Origin: Symbiodinium natans
Taxonomy: Eukaryota; Sar; Dinophyceae; Suessiales; Symbiodiniaceae
Reading direction: 5' to 3'
NCBI GenBank assembly: GCA_905221605.1
Contig: CAJNDS010002824.1
Location: 182,501 to 246,500, forward strand
Length of the DNA stretch: 64,000 nt
Shown here: in pieces, positions 10,418 to 19,310 of the stretch
Position numbering within the stretch: the first letter of the stretch is position 1
How the letters are laid out: every line of letters starts with the position of its first letter
The notes under the pieces: model-generated
Databases searched by the model: none
What the model was told of the DNA's origin: nothing
The model's input: only the letters and a program-made list of their open reading frames with translations
Position numbers and translations under genes: made by a program

Positions 10418-10492
10418 GGCCCACACTCCGCCTCCCCGGCAGACCACATGCCGTTGCCCACACCACGGGCCTGTAGGCTTCGAAGGCGGGTT
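10418..10492 (-). CDS. internal exon, unknown gene
   Basis: Minus strand reads AFEAYRPVVWATACGLPGRR then SVGPG and meets GG|GTTTAGGG. Acceptor not obvious. Confidence 0.45.
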
Positions 10493-10699
10493 CAGGGCTT
10501 AGGGCTTAGGGCTCAGGGTTTAGGGTTTGGGGTTTAGGGTTTGGGGTTTAGGGTTTAGGGTTCAGAGTTTAGGGTTAGGGCTTAGGGTTCAGGGTCTAGG
10601 GTTTAGGGTTTAGGGTTTAGGGTTCAGGGTTCAGGGCTCTGGGCTCAGAGCCTCGGGTTGATGAGCTTTGAGGTTTGGGGATTTTGAGTAGCTTGGGAG

Positions 10700-10802
10700 T
10701 TGGGATGTTCCCCCTCATGCTAAGAGCTCCTTAGTAGGGATTAGAATCGGGGGTACCTATAATCCCCATTAAGGACTGTGAGTATAAGGATGAACATCCC
10801 AA
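10700..10802. mobile_element. family A palindromic element
   Basis: TTGGGATGTTCCCCCTCATG .. CTCCTTAGTAGGGATTAGAA .. ATAATCCCCATTAAGGACTG .. GTATAAGGATGAACATCCCA. Full length. Confidence 0.9.
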
Positions 10803-10828
10803 TTTGGGAGGCTCCAGGGGTTTTTGGC

Positions 10829-10926
10829 CTTCGGGATGTGCAACTTCGATTCCCTTGGCTGGGAAAAGCCCCCCGCCACTTGGCATGAAGATTCGCATGT
10901 GCGACTTCCTTGTTTCATGGGAGCTC
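10829..10926 (+). CDS. possible internal exon
   Basis: Reads MCNFDSLGWEKPPATWHEDS then HVRLPCFMGA and reaches CTCG|GTACCCG. Directly right of the family A element. Frame reasonable, acceptor not found. Confidence 0.4.
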
Positions 10927-10952
10927 GGTACCCGTGCCCTTGAGGGCTTCTT

Positions 10953-11200
10953 CTAGGAAGCCTGGACTTCGGGTGTATGATTTACGGTGATGGCGACATG
11001 CTTGAGAGTCTCTTTGGGAGGAATGTGTGGACCCTTCTGAGACGGGCGTCTCTGCTCTGATGTAGTAGAGTCCTTGTTTTCAAGAGAGCCATGAAGATGG
11101 GAGATGCTTCCTAGTCCCCCTAAATCCGAAACCGGAGGTCCAGGCACGACAGGGGATAGTCTGCGGGTAGACACCGGGCAAACCTCGAAAGCAACTAAAC
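10953..11200 (-). CDS. 3' terminal exon, unknown gene
   Basis: A minus frame of about 75 codons reads VSTRRLSPVVPGPPVSDLGG .. SLENKDSTTSEQRRPSQKGP .. HVAITVNHTPEVQAS and TAG. Ser/Thr/Pro-rich, probably disordered. Upstream it decays into repeat (GALGLFGTKL). Confidence 0.55.
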
Positions 11201-11298
11201 AAGGGCTTAGGGCGCAGAGTTTAGTGCCAAAAAGCCCTAAAGCCCCCAAACCCTAAACCCTAAACCCTAAACCCTAAACCCTAAACCCTTCAAGCCTC

Positions 11299-11389
11299 CA
11301 AAGCTCCAACTTCCGGCTGGGGCCGAGGCCAACACTCCGCTGGGGTCCGAGAAGACGACCAGCCGGTCTCGCCACACGTACCTCCGTAA
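11299..11389 (+). CDS. internal exon, unknown gene
   Basis: Reads QLPAGAEANTPLGSEKTTSR then SRHTYL up to CTCC|GTAAACC. Flanked on both sides by CCCTAAA text. Confidence 0.5.
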
Positions 11390-11527
11390 ACCCTGAACCC
11401 TGAACCCTAAACCCTAAACCCTATAAACCCTATAAACCCTATAAACCCTAAACCCAAGGTACCTTTCTAAGGTTGGATCCATGGGCCCTTAGTATGGTTC
11501 CGTGCTTTTGTTTAAAGGGATTGAAAG

Positions 11528-11615
11528 GGATCCGAAGTATGGGGCCCTTACTATGTATAGTGTATATGAGGGCTATATAACAGGAAACAAAGTTAAGGGC
11601 CCATACTTCGGATCA
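11528..11615. mobile_element. family E palindromic element
   Basis: GGGATCCGAAGTATGGGGCC opens and GGGCCCATACTTCGGATC closes it, about 88 bp. A second copy lies at 57565. Confidence 0.8.
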
Positions 11616-11760
11616 CCAAACCTTCTTCTTGGCGGCTTGCAGGTTTCAGGGAGTCTACTGGAGGTTCGGGTTTATAAGGTAAGGTTCATGGGAATCAGGC
11701 TTTAGCGGCTCCAGGGTTTAGGGTTTAGGGGTTTACGGGCTTCAGGGCTTTTCACCCCAG

Positions 11761-12098
11761 ACCCTAAACCTTAAACCCTAAACCCTAAAAAAAGCCTAAA
11801 CCCTAAACCCTAAACCCTAAACCCTAAACCCTAAACCCTAAACCCTACAAACCCTAAACCCTAAACCCTAAACCCTAAACCCAAAGGCTTTTGGAGGTTG
11901 ATGGACTCCAGGGCTGATGGGCTTTTCAGAAAAGTCTCGAGGCTTAGGGTTTGCGGTTTAGGGTTTAAGGTTTAGGGTTTAGGGTTTAAGGTTTAGGGCT
12001 TAGGGTTTCGGGTTTAGGGTTTAGGCTTTTAGCGTTTAGGGCTTCGGGACAAGGGTTTTGGGTTTCGGGTTTAGGGCATAGGGTTTAGGGTTTAGGGC
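11761..12098. repeat. mixed CCCTAAA and TTTAGGG arrays
   Basis: C-rich arrays (11765-11880) followed after about 60 bp by G-rich arrays (11941-12098), an inverted arrangement. No coding island seen inside. Confidence 0.85.
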
Positions 12099-12218
12099 TT
12101 AGGGCTGAGGGGCGCACCGCAGCAGTCCGTCCACCCACTTGTCTGGCTCGCATCGCTGCTTCTTCGCCTGGGCGTCAAGTTGACCTAACGATTCAGCGCC
12201 TTGGGATGTGCCACAGGT
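12099..12218 (-). CDS. 3' terminal exon, unknown gene
   Basis: Minus strand reads CGTSQGAESLGQLDAQAKKQ then RCEPDKWVDGLLRCAPQP and stops at CCC TAA. Two RC motifs 13 residues apart. Function unknown. Confidence 0.6.
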   Translation of the reverse strand, partial: TCGTSQGAESLGQLDAQAKKQRCEPDKWVDGLLRCAPQP

Positions 12219-12295
12219 TCAGGGTTTCGGGTTTAGGGTTTATACAGGGTGTCTAGGGTTTAGGGTTTGGGCTTAGGGTTTAGGGTTTAGGGTTT

Positions 12296-12727
12296 AGGGT
12301 TTGGGGTTTTGGGTTTGGGTTTTGGGGTTTGGGGTTTTGGGGTTGGGGTTTGGGGTTTGGGGTTTGGGGTTTGGGGTTTGGGGTTTGGGGTTTGGGGTTT
12401 GGGGTTTGGGGTTTGGGGTTTGGGGTTTGGGGTTTGGGGTTTGGGGTTTGGGGTTTGGGGTTTGGGGTTTGGGGTTTGGGGTTTGGGGGTTGGGGTTTGG
12501 GGTTTGGGGTTTGGGGTTTGGGGTTTGGGGTTTGGGGTTTGGGGTTTGGGGGGGTTGGGGTTTGTTGGGTTTAGGGTTTGGGGTTGGGGTTTGGGGTTGG
12601 GGGTTGGGGGTTGGGGGTTTGGGGTTGGGGTTTGGGTTTGGGGTTTGGGGTTTGGGGTTTGGGGTTTGGGGTTTGGGGTTTGGGGTTTGGGGTTTGGGGT
12701 TTGGGGTTTGGGGTTTGGGGTTTGGGG
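12296..12727. repeat. (TTTGGGG)n variant telomere-type array
   Basis: More than 50 units of GGGGTTT with few interruptions, the longest pure variant array in the window. The 156-169 residue frames here (VWGLGFG repeats, and NPKPQTP on the other strand) are translated repeat. Confidence 0.97.
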
Positions 12728-12799
12728 TTGGGATGCTCCCGCCTTTGTTTATCACAGGGGGTACTTCAGTCCCTGTTAGTATAAGGGGGAACATCCCAA
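12728..12799. mobile_element. family A element, internally shortened
   Basis: TTGGGATGCTCCCGCCTTTG .. GTTAGTATAAGGGGGAACAT then CCCAA. Only 72 bp; part of the core is missing. Inserted at the end of the TTTGGGG array. Confidence 0.85.
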
Positions 12800-12923
12800 T
12801 CAGTGACTAGCTAGACTAAGTTCTGGCAAGAACTAGCGCCACAAAGACCAAGCAGTCCCAAACACGTACCCGCTACTCTAAACCTTCAAGATGCATCTCA
12901 CAAGTGCATCTTACCCCAACAAA

Positions 12924-13000
12924 GACACGACTTGAACTCAGCATTTGCATCGTTGAAGGTCCAATTAGTGAAGGAAATCCAACACACTCCTCCCCCCAAC
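12924..13000 (-). CDS. internal exon, unknown gene
   Basis: Minus strand reads GVCWISFTNWTFNDANAEFK then SCLCW and meets TTGGG|GTAAGATG, a strong donor. Probably part of the minus-strand gene remains extending to 14.8 kb. Confidence 0.55.
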
Positions 13001-13013
13001 GTCAACCGACAAG

Positions 13014-13116
13014 TATAGGGGCCTGAAGAATTAGAATAGGGTTGTGCGGGTTCTTATGGTATAATTACACAGGGACCATAAGGGAACACGATTAGTAATT
13101 ATTCCGACCCCTATAG
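13014..13116. mobile_element. family F palindromic element, full copy
   Basis: TATAGGGGCCTGAAGAATTA opens and ATTATTCCGACCCCTATA closes the element. About 103 bp; the inner part differs from the 23192 copy. Confidence 0.85.
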
Positions 13117-13244
13117 CAGTCAGAAAGAGCCCCTTTTTCGCGTCAAGAGCCTTTCATCGAGCGGACTTTGGCACGATGGCTCAGGTGGTGCTTCTCCAGT
13201 CGGGGGAGCTGACCTAGGATCGAAATCACGGCTTTGAGGGGTGC

Positions 13245-13390
13245 TCATGGTTTCAAACGAAGACGAAAGGAAGCCGCAAGAGCAGGCCAGTTGCGCGCCT
13301 TCTCCAGCACCCGATCGCCCTTGCAACCAAGCGGCTTCAGCAAAAAATCTTCGAACTCTCTGATGTCGTGTTCCACATACGTCAAACCTC
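13245..13390 (-). CDS. 3' terminal exon, unknown gene
   Basis: Minus strand reads LTYVEHDIREFEDFLLKPLG then CKGDRVLEKARNWPALAASF and RLRLKP, TGA. A TGA lies just upstream, so an acceptor at CCGTGAG|GT is needed. Helical, mixed charge. Confidence 0.6.
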
Positions 13391-13549
13391 ACGGATGCAA
13401 GTCAAATGAGTCGCAGAATCCCGACACTGCCACAAGTACTGGTAGCGCAGTCATGACCAATCATGACCCAAAGAATGCCACCAGTTGCCAATCGTTAACC
13501 AGCTTCGAACCGAAACAGCTGCAGCCAAAGGAGCCCAATTTCTCCAAGT

Positions 13550-13660
13550 AGGCCACCTCAGCCGTCTGTGAGGCACCGAGGCCGGTGTTCTTCCGCGCTT
13601 CTCCTTTGGCCTCCGCATCGCACAACTTCTCCCAGGGCAGCTTGCCACAGGCCACTTTAC
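13550..13660 (-). CDS. internal exon, unknown gene
   Basis: Minus strand reads VACGKLPWEKLCDAEAKGEA then RKNTGLGASQTAEVAYLEKL. Possible acceptor CCTAAG|GTAAAG. Lies between exons on the same strand at 13245 and 13714. Confidence 0.5.
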
Positions 13661-13713
13661 CTTAGGCCCACCGTGTAGTTATTGGGTAACTGCAGTTTTC
13701 ATCTAGGCGTAGT

Positions 13714-14013
13714 TCAGAGGAAGAGGTTCCATGGTTGGAACCCCAAAGTGAGTACGGTGCCAGTTGTTTTGTGTTTCTGAACATGGCTTGACCACAACAT
13801 GTCGCAACACAAACGCAAGGAGCTGGTTGACGCAACACCAACATTGAACGCCGAGCGACCTTCAAAGTAAAAAACGTGAAGCGTCTGCCCCTCCTTAGCA
13901 GCTGCATCGACATTCACTCTCCACCTTGGTTGTCCGAGAAAGGAGCTTCCAAAATACAGCGAAGGCTTGTTTTGGCTATCAACCGCAAGAAACTGACAAA
14001 ACAGAGTACCGCA
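13714..14013 (-). CDS. long exon, unknown gene
   Basis: About 98 codons open on the minus strand: GTLFCQFLAVDSQNKPSLYF .. PRWRVNVDAAAKEGQTLHVF .. SLRLCCDMLWSSHVQKHKTT, TGA after LFL. Balanced composition with many aromatics. Its 5' border is a TTTAG in a short array. No family recognised. Confidence 0.6.
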   Translation of the reverse strand, partial: CGTLFCQFLAVDSQNKPSLYFGSSFLGQPRWRVNVDAAAKEGQTLHVFYFEGRSAFNVGVASTSSLRLCCDMLWSSHVQKHKTTGTVLTLGFQPWNLFL

Positions 14014-14193
14014 AACCCTAACTAAACCCTAAACCCTAAACCCAAAACCCTAACCCTAAACTCTAAACCCTATAAGCCCTAAACCCTAAACCCTAAACCC
14101 TAAACCCTAAACCCAAGCTTTGACCCCAAGCGGCTCCTCAAACCAATGACATCCCCAGGGGGCTCTGCCTTCATTCTTGTTGCATCTGGTCTC

Positions 14194-14361
14194 CTTGGTA
14201 GCCCAGTAACCATAATCCACGGTTTAGGGTTTAGGGTTTAGGGTTTAGGGTTTAGGGTTTAGGGTTTAGGGTTTAGGGTTTAGGGTTTAGGGTTTAGGGT
14301 CATTTTATAAGGGAGCCCATAACCAATAAAAAAGAGTATATGGTACCACTGGGCTACCAAG
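14194..14361. mobile_element. inverted repeat pair bracketing a telomere-type array
   Basis: CTTGGTAGCCCAGT (14194-14207) and its perfect reverse complement (14348-14361) flank about 80 bp of (TTTAGGG)n. Homology of the arms continues through ACCATA. The array sits inside what looks like a palindromic insertion. Confidence 0.7.
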
Positions 14362-14362
14362 T

Positions 14363-14830
14363 CTCTGCATCGTCCATCGCGTGTGCTAGCTCAGCCTCCC
14401 ATTCCAATTCCAGCTGATCATCTTTGATCACCAACACCTGACCCATGGCATCTGCATCCACTTTCTTGAAGGCCAACTTCCTCACAATTCTTTGGACAGA
14501 ATAGTTTGTGCGTTTGATACCCCTTTCCTACCGTGCACCAGATTAGGCATGTCGATTTTGGTTTTGACGGTTTCTCCCAATAACAGCGAGCGATATCATG
14601 GGGTCCGATCAGTGAGATCTTTTTAAATATATCGAAATTGTTCTTCATATGTGCGCGTCTCAATGACCTTTCCAAACACACCATAGAAATAAACAATGAA
14701 GCCAAAGCTGCTCTGGGGTCATAGGTCCATCAGTGTCGTCTTTCATGTCAACCACGCTGAGATACGTCTGTGCCGGCAAAGATCCGTAAATCATCCGGCA
14801 CCAACACTGCCCAGGTGTGTCGGGGTTATC
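14363..14830 (-). pseudogene. frame-broken coding remnant
   Basis: Good protein text appears in different frames in succession: MIYGSLPAQTYLSVVDMKDD, then FIVYFYGVFGKVIETRTYEE, then LLLGETVKTKIDMPNLVHG, then IKRTNYSVQRIVRKLAFKKV .. DQLELEWEAELAHAMDDAET. Between blocks lie TAA and TGA and at least one one-base shift near an A3G4 run (14520-14528). No room for introns at the shifts, so a decayed or retroposed gene is likely. Family not recognised. Confidence 0.6.
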
Positions 14831-14832
14831 AC

Positions 14833-14935
14833 CTTAGTTGCTGAGTTCATAAGCCCCAAAAAAGTGTAAACTTTCAGTTCTATAGGGGGTTATAGTACCC
14901 CAAAGAGTGTGAAGTGTACTCATTCAGCTACTAAG
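14833..14935. mobile_element. family N palindromic element
   Basis: CTTAGTTGCTGAGTTCATAA and its imperfect inverse (GTACTCATTCAGCTACTAAG) enclose a core with GGGGGTTATAGTACCCC. Only one copy seen. Confidence 0.6.
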
Positions 14936-14939
14936 TCAC

Positions 14940-15130
14940 TGTGGCGGCCCAAACCAGAAGCCCGGTCTGTCAAGAAAACACAGGCCAACGAACAAGTCTG
15001 CTCCTCTTGGACGCTTGAGACAGCTTGGTCCCACCTTGGATTGGCTTAAAATTCAGAAGCGAACCAAAAAATTTGCTGGCAAAAAGCCCTTCTAGGAATC
15101 ATAAGGACATGTAAGGACACAAATGCAAAA
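14940..15130. other. downstream flank of the membrane-protein gene
   Basis: Unique sequence with no telomere repeats and no convincing frame; probably 3' untranslated and intergenic sequence for the minus-strand gene that stops at 15131. Confidence 0.4.
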
Positions 15131-16223
15131 TCACCTTCTTACACACAAACCAAGCCACTCAGCGCTGTACTTGCCAGGGAAAGATACAATGCACTCTGTT
15201 GCGTGTGCATTGATCTTTCCCGGAAAAGCGATGCGTCTTGACGCGAGGCCGAAACCAGAGAGGTGTGCGAGCTTTCGAAAGGCTTGCATCGGCCGTTCCC
15301 AACCCTTTGGTCCAATCATCCCAGTGAGGAGAAGAGTACCAAGCACTTGGGTGCCGACGTCGAGGGTCACCACAAGCATGGGAAGCAGGGGAAGGTAAAT
15401 TAGACCAAAGAGTTTGATATGCCGAGACAGAAAATTTGTCCACATGGTCACCACAGAGAAATAGCTCAAGAAAGGCCCCACGACTGCCAGGACTCCGTTC
15501 ACGTATAAGCACAAGGCTGAGCATCTAATGCTTTCATCACCTCCCCCGTGGAGTAATGCCCATGTGGCTGCCCAGCACAGGGCAGTGCACTGCACAAGCA
15601 AAATTCCAAGAACATTAATCACGCAGGAAAGTAAGTTCGGCCAAGGGCTGTCAAAGTACTCGAAGTAATCGAGGATTTCATATGTCCCGGTACAAATGGA
15701 CAACAGGAGGAGCGCTTGGCAAATCCTGGCCTGCGAACGCCAACCTAACACCTGCAGCTTCAGGTTCGTGATGTACACCTGCAACGCATTGGACACAAAC
15801 ACCCAACTAGTAGACGACACCAGCGCGAGAGCAGAAGGAATGGTCTCATGAGGCGTAGGAGTCTGGATGTCGTCAAGTCTCTCCATGCCGAATGCGATGC
15901 TTTGGTCGGTTATGCAGACGGCCAGCAAGTAGATGATCCTCCTGCTCCAAACATGGAGTCTCAACTTCGCAGAAAAGCGGGTGTTCTTCTGCAAAAAGCA
16001 GTAGACCCCCAGGCCGGTGATCACGGGCCTCGCAACTGCGTCGGCATACAGATCTAGGCCCTCGAAGACACTTGGGGTTTTCACCTGGATTCTTTGCCAG
16101 CCATGCTGAGGGTTGTAAGTGTCATCATAGTATTGATCCGTTAAGAATGGAGCAGAAGCGACGCACACATTCGCCACGACGCGCACCAACGTATACCTGA
16201 GATAGAGTGAGGCGTTCTTTGTT
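15131..16223 (-). CDS. multipass membrane protein (large 3' exon)
   Basis: The longest uninterrupted exon apart from the CCCH gene: open from an acceptor at about 16224 (CTGTGCAG|A) to TGA, about 363 codons. Seven or so hydrophobic segments are visible (near residues 55-67, 84-101, 118-140, 155-172, 186-213, 224-249 and 259-294, counted from the TTG at 16189), the best being LLSCVINVLGILLVQCTALC and LIYLPLLPMLVVTLDV. No ATG fits near the start, so an upstream exon is required. No transporter or channel signature recognised. Codon use and absence of repeats set it apart from the rest of the window. Function unknown. Confidence 0.75.
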
Positions 16224-16342
16224 CTGCACAGTCAGGTGATGTGAGGCATTTCTCCCGTGCAACCATCTACAAAGCAACTTGTTGCAATCCAAGACACACC
16301 AAAAGCACCACTTGCCCCCTGGTCCACGCACCTCGTAGACCC

Positions 16343-16618
16343 TTACCACCTTCTTCACTCTCCAGCTGCTCCAGTTGCTCCAGGTGCTCCAGCTGCTGTG
16401 CCACCGAAATCAAGGTGCTCCTCTTCCTTGGAGCCTCTGGCCCGTCGGGTGCCACTGCCGTCCATGCCTGCCGCGACGGCGTGGAGGGCCGCCCCAACGG
16501 CACTGCCAGAGCTCCAGCCATGGCAGTGGAGTCTGCAGTCTTCGGCTCTCAGATTCGCTGGAGGCGAAAACTTGCGCCCAGGGACATCCTTTCTAAACAG
16601 CCCTGGGGCTCTATCCAC
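16343..16618 (-). CDS. upstream exon(s) of the membrane-protein gene
   Basis: Two overlapping minus frames are open. One ends LISVAQQLEHLEQLEQLESE, a leucine/glutamate heptad-like stretch from a 9-bp GCTCCAGNT repeat, with a donor at GGTG|GTAAGG. The other ends GGTAAGAPGATGAAG with a donor GAGA|GTGAAG, whose phase fits the 16223 acceptor. Which is used is undecided. The intron would be 110-120 nt. Confidence 0.45.
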
Positions 16619-16655
16619 CTCTTGGTGAAGCCATGTAAAACCTCCGGTAGAAATG

Positions 16656-16690
16656 GACGTGAACCACTTGGACGTGAACCACTAGGCGAA
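16656..16690. repeat. tandem duplication of GGACGTGAACCACT
   Basis: Two adjacent 17-bp copies (TTGGACGTGAACCACTTGGACGTGAACCACT type). Confidence 0.8.
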
Positions 16691-16774
16691 ACCCTAAACC
16701 CGAAGCCCTAAACCCTAAACCCCAAAACTTGAGGGGCACAACCCTAAACCCTAAACCCATAAGCGCGCCAAGGC

Positions 16775-16866
16775 CTCCAGTACACCCTAGCCCTCGCGCA
16801 AAGGGCGCCGGGATCTTAAGGGGCTCAAGACCATTCTTCGCCCAGAGGGCTTCATCAAAGCAAGCC
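16775..16866 (-). CDS. internal exon, unknown gene
   Basis: After CTAAAG|G the minus strand reads ACFDEALWAKNGLEPLKIPA then PFARG. Downstream the frame decays into repeat (LGCTGGLGAL). Confidence 0.55.
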
Positions 16867-16979
16867 TTTAGGGTTTAGGGTTCAGGGTTACAGGGTTAAG
16901 GGTTAAGGGTTAAGGGTTTAGGGTTTAGGGTATAGGGTTTGGGGTTTACGGGTATAGGGGTATCGGGGAGCATGCTTTT

Positions 16980-17359
16980 ATTTAATTGTGTGGGGTGTTC
17001 TACTAGCATTGACCTCCTACGCGGGCCTACGCGTGAACTCATGTTTAGTAGCCGCGCGGCCTACGCGCGGAGTATGTTGTTGACGTGTGCCTACGCGGAC
17101 CTACGCGGCAAAAGCGCAAACGCAGCGTTTAGCCCTTAACCCTAATCTTAAACCCTACACCCGAAGATTTCTGCCCAACTCTGCCCGATTTCCTGCCGAA
17201 GCCCGATTTTCTGCCCAACCCAGTCCGATCTGGGATGTTGATGGATGGGCTACGACGTTGAAAACGACACCTACGCCTTCGCGCGGGCTACGCGGAGCCT
17301 ACGCTGCGCCTACGCGGAATTTATATGTATAAATATAATTATACGTATGTATATAAATA

Positions 17360-17405
<46 letters not shown>

Positions 17406-17540
17406 TACTATACACCAACAACCTACGCGGACCTACGCGGAGGTACTGCGTAGACTTGGCTACGCGGACCCTTTGCAGACCTACACGCTGCAGGCAAAAT
17501 GCTACGCGGCCGATTTCCGAGAATCGCGTCTCTATGTGGC
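16980..17540. other. island rich in CTACGCGG words
   Basis: The octamer CTACGCGG or close variants (often ACCTACGCGGA) occurs about a dozen times with irregular spacing in 560 bp and, as far as I can see, nowhere else. GC-rich parts alternate with an AT-only block. No long frame; short frames read A/Y/R-rich. Confidence 0.7.
17368..17405. repeat. (TA)n dinucleotide repeat
   Basis: About 17 TA units preceded by an A run. Confidence 0.95.
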
Positions 17541-17957
17541 CTTGCTTGTAAAAGAAAAAAAGCTGCTCAGGGGGCTCCCAAAAGACCACCGAGCTTTAAG
17601 ATTCAGGGAAGCCAAAGAGAGGAGCCCTGCACCCTAAGACCCCTCAACCCTAAACTCCAAACCTGGGTGCTCAACCTTACCAAACCCCCAACCCCAAAGC
17701 CCTAAACCCTATACTTCCCTAAGGCCCCTAAGCCCTAAAGCCCTAAAGCTCCTAACCCAAAACCCTAAACCCTAAACCCCGAGACCCTGGTGACTTTCCT
17801 CGCCCGGCTTTGTGGCTCCCTAGTTCGGGTTCGAGGGAGGGCTTTGGAACGATAGTGGCAACCGAAAGCCGTCTGCCCTACACAGTGACCCCAAACCCTT
17901 AATGAAACCTGAGCCCCCGAAACCAAGGTTTAGGGTTTAGGATCTAGGGCTTAGGGT

Positions 17958-18248
17958 TTAGGATATCAAACCCCTGAGCCTTCTAACGAGCAGGCTGAAC
18001 CATCCTTGGTGTGACCCTGAACCCTGAAACGGCGCCCTTGCAAAGGTTACATTGGGGGAACCTTCTAGGGGTAAAACCCTGGAACCCCTGAGCATCTGCA
18101 GGCAAAACAAGCTGAAGCTAAGCTGTAGAACAAGCTGAGCAAAACCATGCAAAGCCAGAGCAAAGACAAAGCGCGGTTTAAGCAACATGAAGAAAGATGA
18201 AATCTTGCAACGACTTGTGCTGAGGTGACAGGCTTGAACCTGATTCAC
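17958..18248 (-). CDS. possible short ORF with hydrophobic segment
   Basis: 96-codon minus frame NQVQACHLSTSRCKISSFFM .. FVFALALHGFAQLVLQLSFS. The pyrimidine-rich second half (ending TTGCCTGCAG) could instead be the 3' end of an intron. Confidence 0.3.
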   Translation of the reverse strand: MNQVQACHLSTSRCKISSFFMLLKPRFVFALALHGFAQLVLQLSFSLFCLQMLRGSRVLPLEGSPNVTFARAPFQGSGSHQGWFSLLVRRLRGLIS

Positions 18249-18253
18249 AGAGT

Positions 18254-18345
18254 TGGGGATTTCCGAAAATAAGGGGTACCCAAAATACTATATAATCCGT
18301 TTACAGGAGCCCCCAAACAGGGTACCCCTATTTTCGGAAACCCAA
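18254..18345. mobile_element. family C element, near-perfect palindrome
   Basis: TTGGGGATTTCCGAAAATAA then GGGGTACCC, and GGGTACCCCTATTTTCGGAA then ACCCAA: 25-30 bp inverted arms around about 35 bp. Confidence 0.85.
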
Positions 18346-18432
18346 TATGCGCCCGCTTGGCTGCATTGAGTCTCACGCCGCGACTGCTTCTCCAGGCGCA
18401 GGGTGCGAGCCGTCCTGGGGTGGCTCGACGGG
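18346..18432 (-). CDS. possible internal exon
   Basis: Minus strand reads SSHPRTARTLRLEKQSRRET then QCSQAGAYW and runs into the family C element. Other frames partly open. Confidence 0.4.
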
Positions 18433-18720
18433 CTTTCGGGATTTCAGGAGGTTTTAAGGGCAGATTTTTCGGGGACTTTGGGGATATTAGGAAGCTTTTG
18501 GGGGGCTTTAGGATTTCAGGGGCTTAGGGCGGGCTTTGCATGGGTTGAGGCTTTGAGTTAAGGGTTTCGGGTGGCATCGGGCTTTATGGAACGGGTTTAG
18601 GCGACCAGGATGGTTGAGGGCTTGGTTTAGGGTTTAGGGCTCGGGTTTTTTTGGCTTACGATGGTTTAGGATGGCTGCAAGGCTTTTGGTGCTCTAGGGA
18701 TTCGGGGCTAAGGCATAGTT

Positions 18721-18776
18721 CAGGGGTGGAACCAAGCATCTCAGCCCATCGGGGGGCGCAGGGTTTCGAGGAAAAC
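18721..18776 (+). CDS. internal exon, unknown gene
   Basis: 56 nt between GTTCAG|G and AAAAC|GTAAACC. Reads GVEPSISAHRGAQGFEEN. Confidence 0.5.
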
Positions 18777-18865
18777 GTAAACCCCTCAGCCAAAGCCCTA
18801 AACCCCAAACCTGAAACCCAAACCCCAAACCTCATGTGTCCTTGTCTTCCGCCTCTGCCTCAGTG

Positions 18866-18932
18866 ACGGCAGCAGCGCACATGGCTCTACATCACCCTCT
18901 GATGTTGTCTCACAAGGGCTTTGGAGCTTCCA
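18866..18932 (+). CDS. possible internal exon
   Basis: After the pyrimidine-rich CTCTGCCTCAG the plus strand reads VTAAAHMALHHPLMLSHKGF. A second frame (VFRLCLSDGSSAHGSTSPSD) is also open. Confidence 0.4.
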
Positions 18933-19020
18933 GGGTTTAGGCCTCGGGGCGGATTTGAAGTGGCTCGTGGTCTAGGGTTCGGGTTTCAGGTCGCTGCGTG
19001 TGTGTGTGTAAGTTCACGCG

Positions 19021-19254
19021 AGCCCAGGTCCCAAGCATGGGAATGAGCTTTCGTGGAAGAGAAGCGTCTATGAGCATGGCTACGGACATATGACATAGGC
19101 GACCCAACCAAAGAGGTGCTAAGGCCATGATGATGAACACACGCTGGTTCCAGGACTTGTTCATGAAAACCCTTGCACCAACGGCCACACCATGCAAAAG
19201 CGAGCCTGAAAGCTGCGCGGGCGGAGGCTCTTGAGCCACGCAGGTAAAGCAAGC
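19021..19254 (-). CDS. exon with hydrophobic segment
   Basis: 78 codons on the minus strand: ACFTCVAQEPPPAQLSGSLL .. KSWNQRVFIIMALAPLWLGR .. SVAMLIDASLPRKLIPMLGT, then GCTCGC|GTGAACTT as donor. One likely membrane segment (VFIIMALAPLWLG). Acceptor is CCTAAAG|G. Confidence 0.55.
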
Positions 19255-19310
19255 CTTTAGGGTTTGTAGGAAAACTCTCCGGCTGACAGGGTTGGGTTTA
19301 GGAGTTTGGG

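Noticed and set aside
12294-12810. ORFs of 156-169 codons on both strands
   Set aside because: Pure translation of the TTTGGGG array (VWGLGFG and PNPKPQT repeats); 7 bp is not a multiple of three, so seven-residue patterns appear in all frames.
16125-16358. 77-codon minus ORF (VRVYEVRGPGGKWCFWC)
   Set aside because: It lies between a GTAAGG donor and a TGTGCAG acceptor in front of the membrane-protein exon, so it is more likely intron.
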